NCBI GenBank assembly: GCA_020627525.1
Contig: JAHDGP010000109.1
Location: forward strand, 1 to 11,387
Origin: Bacteroidota bacterium
Lineage (GTDB): Bacteria > Bacteroidota > Bacteroidia > Chitinophagales > UBA2359
Direction: 5' to 3'
DNA: 11,387 bases
Part shown: positions 6,975 to 11,387 of the stretch, one piece after another
How the letters are laid out: each line of letters starts with the position of its first letter
Position numbering within the stretch: position 1 is the first letter of the stretch
Translations under genes and position numbers: made by a program
Notes under the pieces: generated by a model
The model's database searches: none
Seen by the model: only the letters and a program-made list of their open reading frames with translations
What the model was told of the DNA's origin: nothing

Positions 6975-8333
6975 TCAATCAACAATTACCTTATAAGCTT
7001 CTCTGCCTTCAACTTTCAAAAAGTAAATACCTGCTTTAAAGTTGGATGTATTTATCGTTTCATTGGTAATGATTTCGCCTTGATCTACTATTTTTCCTAT
7101 TGCGTTTAACAATTGATATTTTTTTGGTGCAAGCACCGTTTCTCTAAAATCTAAATGTATAAAGTCTTTACATGGATTTGGGTAAACTCTTAATGTCCTA
7201 TCTAATGTTATTTCATCAATATTGTTCCAACTGTTTATGGTACTAAACCTGAATAATTTGTAATTTACAATACCAGAATTGTATCTTCCTCCGATCACCA
7301 AATTATATGGGTTAGGACGGACATTGTGTTCCGCTACAGTCCAAGTTAAAAGTCCTGTGTCTTCGTCTATCAATTCAAATTCCGCATTAGTATTAGCCTC
7401 ATCTAACAATTCACTGGAAGCAATCAATTCAATTTCTTGAACACCTTCAACATCAAACTGGATTTCAACAACATCACCCACTCCAACATCATGAATTACT
7501 CTTTCTTCGTATGCTGTATTGATTTCTACATTGGGTTGTGGTATGTCCGAAAAACTAATTAAAATTTGCATATCTCTTACCATCCTACCAACTTGAACCC
7601 CATTTCTGTATGAAAGAATCTCCATAGCAACAGCATATTCTCCTGGTGTCGAAGGACTGTCCCAATATAAAAGACCAGTGGCTTCATCAAACTCAAAAAT
7701 ACTTCCTTCACTAAGCGCAATTTCTTCTAAAGATACATAACCTGGAACTGGATCATTGTGCGCTTGAAGTGGTACAATCAGTCTATAACTTAAACTATCC
7801 CCATCTATATCGTAGGCATTCGGAATGTGCATATATCCTCCAGTGTTTCCAACATCAATAGGCTTAATTAGTACTATTGGAGAATTATCAAAACCAAATG
7901 AGCTCAATTTAAACGCTGTTTCTAAATGAAAAGGTACATCTACAGATGCACCATAATTTACATTGAGGATTCCGAAGTTTCTATTAGGGTCTGTCATTGA
8001 GATTATATAATCTCCGAAATTATCATAAGTATGAGTCTGAATATATTTATTCATTCGAATTCCAGGTCCGATAATTTCTCCACTAGGAATGCCATTGATA
8101 GGTGAGCCATTTACTCTTCTAATAATTTCTGATTCGCCATCTCCCCATAAGATTTCCAAACTATCTCTATCTGCAATGCCAGTTCCAAAAGTATTTGTAT
8201 AAGTTGTTATTGTACATTCTATTGTTTTATCGCCTATCTGTACATAAGAAATTTCACCACTTTTGTTATGAGTGGCTTGAGCCTTTAATGAAAACAACAA
8301 AAAGCAACCAATTAAAAATAAGATTTTTTTCAT
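6975..8333 (-). CDS. Secreted PKD/cadherin-like protein with T9SS type A sorting domain
   Basis: The 452-aa protein has a signal peptide with probable cleavage after AQA (residue 20). The mature start, THNKSGEISYVQ, is typical of large gliding-associated or adhesin-like Bacteroidota proteins. A PKD-like segment follows, with WGDG (63-66) and HTYDNFGDY (101-109). Then come Ig/cadherin-like modules, with the calcium-type DIDGDSLSYRL (175-185) and the paired blocks FDEATGLLYW (215-224) and LIDEDTGLLTW (321-331). The last 70 residues form a T9SS type A C-terminal sorting domain: YPNP (384-387), a central LLNAIGKIVDQG, and AGIYFLKV before the end KVIVD. The protein should cross the outer membrane through the T9SS and be released or anchored at the surface, probably in adhesion. 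It is the last gene of a tight set, 6 nt past the small membrane protein gene. No catalytic domain is seen. Confidence 0.88.
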   Translation of the reverse strand: MKKILFLIGCFLLFSLKAQATHNKSGEISYVQIGDKTIECTITTYTNTFGTGIADRDSLEILWGDGESEIIRRVNGSPINGIPSGEIIGPGIRMNKYIQTHTYDNFGDYIISMTDPNRNFGILNVNYGASVDVPFHLETAFKLSSFGFDNSPIVLIKPIDVGNTGGYMHIPNAYDIDGDSLSYRLIVPLQAHNDPVPGYVSLEEIALSEGSIFEFDEATGLLYWDSPSTPGEYAVAMEILSYRNGVQVGRMVRDMQILISFSDIPQPNVEINTAYEERVIHDVGVGDVVEIQFDVEGVQEIELIASSELLDEANTNAEFELIDEDTGLLTWTVAEHNVRPNPYNLVIGGRYNSGIVNYKLFRFSTINSWNNIDEITLDRTLRVYPNPCKDFIHLDFRETVLAPKKYQLLNAIGKIVDQGEIITNETINTSNFKAGIYFLKVEGREAYKVIVD

Positions 8334-8339
8334 ATTCAG

Positions 8340-8642
8340 TTAACTATTTAAAAAACCAAGTATTACAAAAAGAAACGCAAAAACAATCAAACATCCGTAA
8401 CTAATTTTCCAAAGGAATATCGCTTCATGTGCCTTTTTCCTATAATATTTATTCGTTGAAAGTTCAGCCACCTTCTTTGTTTCTTTGAAAGAAGGGCCCC
8501 ATGTTCTTTTCTTCAATTCAAATCCAACTTTGCTGACTTCTTCGTTATAAAGAAAGTTAACCTTATTTACTGCAATTGTAGCAATTATAGGAAATGCCGA
8601 AAACAAAATTGGTATTAATATTAATAAAAAATTTAACAACAT
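8340..8642 (-). CDS. Small two-helix membrane protein, unknown function
   Basis: The 100-aa product has a hydrophobic helix at each end (about 4-25 and 77-98). Between them is a central hydrophilic segment of about 50 residues, rich in Lys and Glu (FELKKRTWGPSFKETKKVAE). This topology would place both termini on one side of the inner membrane and the charged loop on the other. No family is recognised. It is real by context: the stop lies 6 nt before the ATG of the T9SS-sorted protein, the start lies 18 nt after the stop of the amidohydrolase, and all three share a strand. An assignment to secretion or transport would be speculation. Confidence 0.7.
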   Translation of the reverse strand: MLLNFLLILIPILFSAFPIIATIAVNKVNFLYNEEVSKVGFELKKRTWGPSFKETKKVAELSTNKYYRKKAHEAIFLWKISYGCLIVFAFLFVILGFLNS

Positions 8643-8660
8643 AAATTACAAAAATAAAAT

Positions 8661-10325
8661 TTATTTATCATCATTTAAACTAAAAACGCTTTTTCCGTCT
8701 ATATAAGTTTCAAGAACTTGAATTTTATTTATTTTTGAAGGAATATGATTGATAATGTCTTCACTTAGTACCACAAAATCTGCATATTTACCTTTTTCCA
8801 AAGTTCCCTTCACATCTTCTTCAAAAGATGCAAAGGCTGCATCTTTGGTATACGCCTTTAGAGCTTGTTCAACTGTAATTTTCTGTTCCCCTACCCAACC
8901 ATTTGGGTTTTTACCATCTAGTGTACGACGGGTAACAGCAGCATAGATCCCTTGAATTGGGGAGGCAGGTGCAACTGCCCAGTCACTTCCAAATGCAAGT
9001 ACACCATTTGCATCCAATAGAGATTTAAATGCATAGCTGGTTTTAATTCTTTCTGCACCAATATAGTTTTCTGCCCATCGACCGTCGTCAATGGCGTGAT
9101 ATGGTTGCATACTTGCAATCACACCTAATTCGCCAAATCGTTTTACATCGGTAGGAACAAGATGCTGTGCATGTTCGATTCTAAATCTTCGATCTTTGAT
9201 TCCATTCTCTTTTATCACTCTTTCAAAAATGTTCAGAAGTGTGTGGTTAGCACTGTCACCTATTGCGTGCACCAAAACGTGAAGGTTGGCTTTGTCTGCT
9301 TCGGAAATCCAATTGTACAAATCGTCATGGACATTTATAAAAAAGCCTTTATCATCTTCTTTGTCTGAATAATGATCATGAAAGGCCGCTGTATGAGAAC
9401 CCAAAGAACCATCGACGAAGCCTTTCAAACAACCCGTTTTTAAAAAGTCATCACTTTCATCTTTCATATCCTTTAATTGCTCCCATTCATTTAGAGGTCT
9501 TGCTGCGTAAATGCGTACATTTAGTTCTCCATTTATACGGTATTTTTTAGCCGTAGTATAACTCTCAAAATCTTTATTTAGCCCATCAACATCGTGTACG
9601 GAGGTAACACCATTTGACAAAAAATAATCCATTGCTGCTCTAAAAGACTTGTCCTTTTGCTCATTAGTCATTGGAGGCATTTTATCCAAAACCAAATTCA
9701 TTGCATTGTCTTTCAAAATCCCAGTAAGGTTTCCGTCTTTGTCTTTTTCAATGGTTCCGCCTTCCACATCAGGCGTATATTTATCAATGCCTACATATTT
9801 AAGTGCCGCAGAATTTGCCAATGCCATATGCCAATCAAGGCGCATAATCAGCACAGGATTTTGCTTGGTATTTTCATCAATCCAGTTCTTGTTAGGTAGT
9901 TCGCCTCCCCATAATGTGTGATCCCAATTACCTTCTAAGATCCATTCATCAGGCTTTATTTTTTTTGCAAAGTCTGCCACTCGATTGCTAAACTCCTCTG
10001 GAGTACTCGCATCTCGTAAATCGACACTCAATAAGCTGCGTCCTCCTGTCATTAAATGAACGTGGCTGTCAATAAATCCGGGAGCTACAAACTTTCCCCC
10101 TAAATTTTTAACTTTTGTTGAGGAGTTTTTAAAACTTGACACGGCATCATTTTCTCCAACTGCTAATATTTTTCCATCAGCAATAGCCATTGATTCTGCA
10201 TATGGACTGCTCTCATTTCCAGTCCAAATTCTGGCATTGGTGATTATCAAATCTGCTTTCTGCTGGTTATCATTACAGCCTAAGAATGATGCGATTATGA
10301 ATAAAGAAATAAGGATATTTTTCAA
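8661..10325 (-). CDS. Lipid-anchored YtcJ-type metal-dependent amidohydrolase
   Basis: The 554-aa protein belongs to the Amidohydro_3/YtcJ-like branch of the amidohydrolase superfamily. It opens with a lipoprotein signal ending in SFLGC (lipid Cys17), then the small beta-sandwich part (ADLIITNARIWTGN). The metal-binding HVH of FIDSHVHLM is at 88-90. Next are KGFVDGSLGS (301-310, with Lys301 at the position of the bridging or active-site lysine), His353 in LVHAIGD, His385 in IEHAQH and catalytic Asp448 in FGSDWAV. The C-terminus returns to the sandwich (GKYADFVVLSEDI). All expected ligands are present, so the enzyme should be active on an amide, N-formyl or similar C-N bond. The substrate cannot be told; characterised relatives include hydrolases of N-substituted amino acids and carbamate-like compounds. 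Family members occur both with and without a lipoprotein leader. The gene leads the set with the small membrane protein and the T9SS-sorted protein. Confidence 0.92.
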   Translation of the reverse strand: MKNILISLFIIASFLGCNDNQQKADLIITNARIWTGNESSPYAESMAIADGKILAVGENDAVSSFKNSSTKVKNLGGKFVAPGFIDSHVHLMTGGRSLLSVDLRDASTPEEFSNRVADFAKKIKPDEWILEGNWDHTLWGGELPNKNWIDENTKQNPVLIMRLDWHMALANSAALKYVGIDKYTPDVEGGTIEKDKDGNLTGILKDNAMNLVLDKMPPMTNEQKDKSFRAAMDYFLSNGVTSVHDVDGLNKDFESYTTAKKYRINGELNVRIYAARPLNEWEQLKDMKDESDDFLKTGCLKGFVDGSLGSHTAAFHDHYSDKEDDKGFFINVHDDLYNWISEADKANLHVLVHAIGDSANHTLLNIFERVIKENGIKDRRFRIEHAQHLVPTDVKRFGELGVIASMQPYHAIDDGRWAENYIGAERIKTSYAFKSLLDANGVLAFGSDWAVAPASPIQGIYAAVTRRTLDGKNPNGWVGEQKITVEQALKAYTKDAAFASFEEDVKGTLEKGKYADFVVLSEDIINHIPSKINKIQVLETYIDGKSVFSLNDDK

Positions 10326-10408
10326 GTTTATCTAAGTTTTATGTTTTTTTGCAAAATACGTAATTATCATCGAATTCTACTTGTTGGCAATTACGATATA
10401 AAGATAGA

Positions 10409-10422
10409 TTGACCTATATCAA
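10409..10422. promoter_or_regulatory. Possible Crp/Fnr-family binding site
   Basis: TTGACCTATATCAA matches the palindromic Fnr/Crp-type consensus TTGATnnnnATCAA at 9 of 10 defined positions (C for T at position 5). It lies 84 nt upstream of the amidohydrolase ATG, in the divergent spacer, where a regulator could act. A single site with no identified regulator gene nearby is weak evidence. Confidence 0.3.
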
Positions 10423-10529
10423 AAAAAAATTGATACGTATGGATTTTTTAGAAAAAAATTGTAATTTCAGCTTAACTTTTTAATACCCCAATTTTAATTA
10501 TTTTATTATATGTTCTCAAATATCAAAAG

Positions 10530-10685
10530 ATGAAAAATTTATTATTGAATGTTTTTAACAGTACAGCATTGCCACTAAATGATTGTACTGATGCAATTTC
10601 TTATGTAGTAGATGGTGATTTCAATATAATTATTGAAGATACACTCAATTCTTTTCCCATAGCGTTAATTCGTTGGTGCCAATAA
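10530..10685 (+). CDS. Doubtful 51-aa ORF
   Basis: ATG at 10530 opens 51 codons ending in TAA at 10683-10685. The predicted peptide is of mixed composition (MKNLLLNVF start, later VVDGDFNIIIEDTL, ending ALIRWCQ). It has a faint coding feel, but there is no ribosome-binding signal, no signal peptide and no recognised family. It lies 167 nt upstream of, and in the same direction as, the SprA-like gene. It could be a gene remnant, a leader ORF or chance. Confidence 0.2.
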   Translation: MKNLLLNVFNSTALPLNDCTDAISYVVDGDFNIIIEDTLNSFPIALIRWCQ

Positions 10686-10852
10686 TAAAGTTGGATCATT
10701 AAGTCAATCAAAATTATTAGCTATTCAACGTTTATGTTTTGCGATAACCTCACATTGCAACAAATTTCAAACTAAGAAAAATTATTCTAACCAGCCACTA
10801 ACTCATTTAGTTTAAAAACACAACTACAAGAAAGTAATAATACCTTAAAATA

Positions 10853-11387
10853 ATGAAAAAGACTATAATTCAAATAATGCTAATTTTGATTTGCAGTTTA
10901 CTGTTAACACCTGCTTGTAAAGATGATGGAGATGGAAATTTAGATGATGATATTTCTGACGAAATGCAAGACGAAGAAAAACTGTCTAAAATCCCTTTAC
11001 AATTTCCACTTGCTGCCTGGAGTTTAGCGAGTGTACCAAATACAGGAGCATTTGAAGGTGCTGGTTTGTCAAATGATTTGAGCTCTAATTATGATCGTGC
11101 GGATTTTTCTTGGTACTTAATAAACCCAAATACATGTTTTGGTTTTTCATCTATTTGTTCTAACAGTCATTATTCGAGAAGTGTTGAAGTTCTTGAGGTC
11201 TTTACTGAAGATGATGGGTATGACACAAATTATAATGTACTTAGACCAGTAGATATGGCTTACTTTCCAAATGAACGAGGTTCCTACAATTTCAATGTTA
11301 GTGACCTAAATTCACAGGGAAAGTTAACGAATCCTAAAAGTCGGTGGGGAGGAATTCAAAGACATATTAATGAGACAAATTTAGAAG
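10853..11387 (+). CDS. Lipoprotein with SprA-like domain (3' part beyond window)
   Basis: The 178 visible codons begin with a lipoprotein signal (LLLTPAC, lipid Cys22). A strongly acidic linker follows (KDDGDGNLDDD), resembling the Bacteroidota lipoprotein export signal that directs lipoproteins to the cell surface. From about residue 50 the sequence resembles an internal block of SprA, the giant outer-membrane translocon of the T9SS. Matching points are the PLAAWSLASVP opening, R82 with SWYLINP, SRSVEVLEVF, then VDMAYFPNERGSYNFN (133-148), GKLTNP and RWGGIQRHINETN (164-176). In SprA this block lies many hundreds of residues from the N-terminus, whereas here it directly follows a lipid anchor. 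The gene therefore encodes a stand-alone or shortened SprA-domain lipoprotein and not SprA itself, unless the rest, which is unseen, adds a barrel. The start ATG is the only one that gives a complete lipoprotein signal. Confidence 0.7.
   Translation, partial: MKKTIIQIMLILICSLLLTPACKDDGDGNLDDDISDEMQDEEKLSKIPLQFPLAAWSLASVPNTGAFEGAGLSNDLSSNYDRADFSWYLINPNTCFGFSSICSNSHYSRSVEVLEVFTEDDGYDTNYNVLRPVDMAYFPNERGSYNFNVSDLNSQGKLTNPKSRWGGIQRHINETNLE

Larger units (their letters stand above)
10326..10852. other. Divergent intergenic spacer
   Basis: This 527-bp region separates the minus-strand amidohydrolase from the plus-strand SprA-like lipoprotein gene and should hold both promoters. I found no confident -33/-7 pair for either: TATTTTG near 10355 (minus) and TATGTTTTG near 10733 (plus) each differ from the -7 consensus in spacing. 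It contains a Crp/Fnr-like box and a doubtful 51-codon ORF, both listed separately. Confidence 0.5.

Noticed and set aside
10853..11387. Calling the right-edge gene sprA
   Set aside because: The SprA-like block begins only about 50 residues from a lipoprotein leader, unlike the long N-terminal region of SprA, and the rest of the gene is not visible.

Overview
The window looks like chromosomal DNA of a marine- or soil-type Bacteroidota (Flavobacteriia, Cytophagia or Saprospiria grade). The evidence is strong A+T richness, a C-terminal type IX secretion (T9SS) sorting domain, a SprA-like protein, several lipoproteins with short Bacteroidota-style leaders, and weak A-rich ribosome binding regions instead of Shine-Dalgarno motifs. 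Nearly every gene lies on the minus strand; the only convincing plus-strand gene is at the right edge. No rRNA, tRNA, CRISPR array or intact transposase gene was seen.

Layout from left to right. At 1-361 is the N-terminal part of an exported protein with a galactose-binding-like (jelly-roll) domain. It is followed by about 820 bp with no supportable gene. At 1184-3786 two metallopeptidase genes sit 20 nt apart: an M3 oligoendopeptidase, then a membrane-anchored MtfA-like M90 peptidase with a C-terminal SEC-C zinc motif. At 3915-4277 is a small DoxX-like four-helix membrane protein. Between it and the next gene is a fold-back element of about 286 bp, flanked by a 9-bp direct repeat that looks like a target-site duplication. 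This is the clearest unexplained structure in the window.

At 4621-6884 is an apparent three-gene envelope operon, transcribed right to left: a secreted 177-aa protein whose gene is broken by a one-base frameshift, a TPR protein that overlaps it by ATGA, and a lipoprotein. At 6975-10325 is a second close-packed set: a lipid-anchored YtcJ-type amidohydrolase, a small two-helix membrane protein, and a secreted PKD/cadherin-like protein with a T9SS sorting tail.

A 527-bp divergent spacer holds a possible Crp/Fnr-type box and a doubtful 51-codon ORF. The right edge, 10853-11387, encodes a lipoprotein leader and acidic linker fused directly to a block resembling an internal part of the T9SS translocon protein SprA.

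No single pathway links the genes. The common theme is the cell envelope: exported, lipid-anchored or membrane proteins plus peptide and small-molecule hydrolases. The items most worth a second look are the fold-back element, the SprA-like lipoprotein, and the frameshift at 6789-6792.
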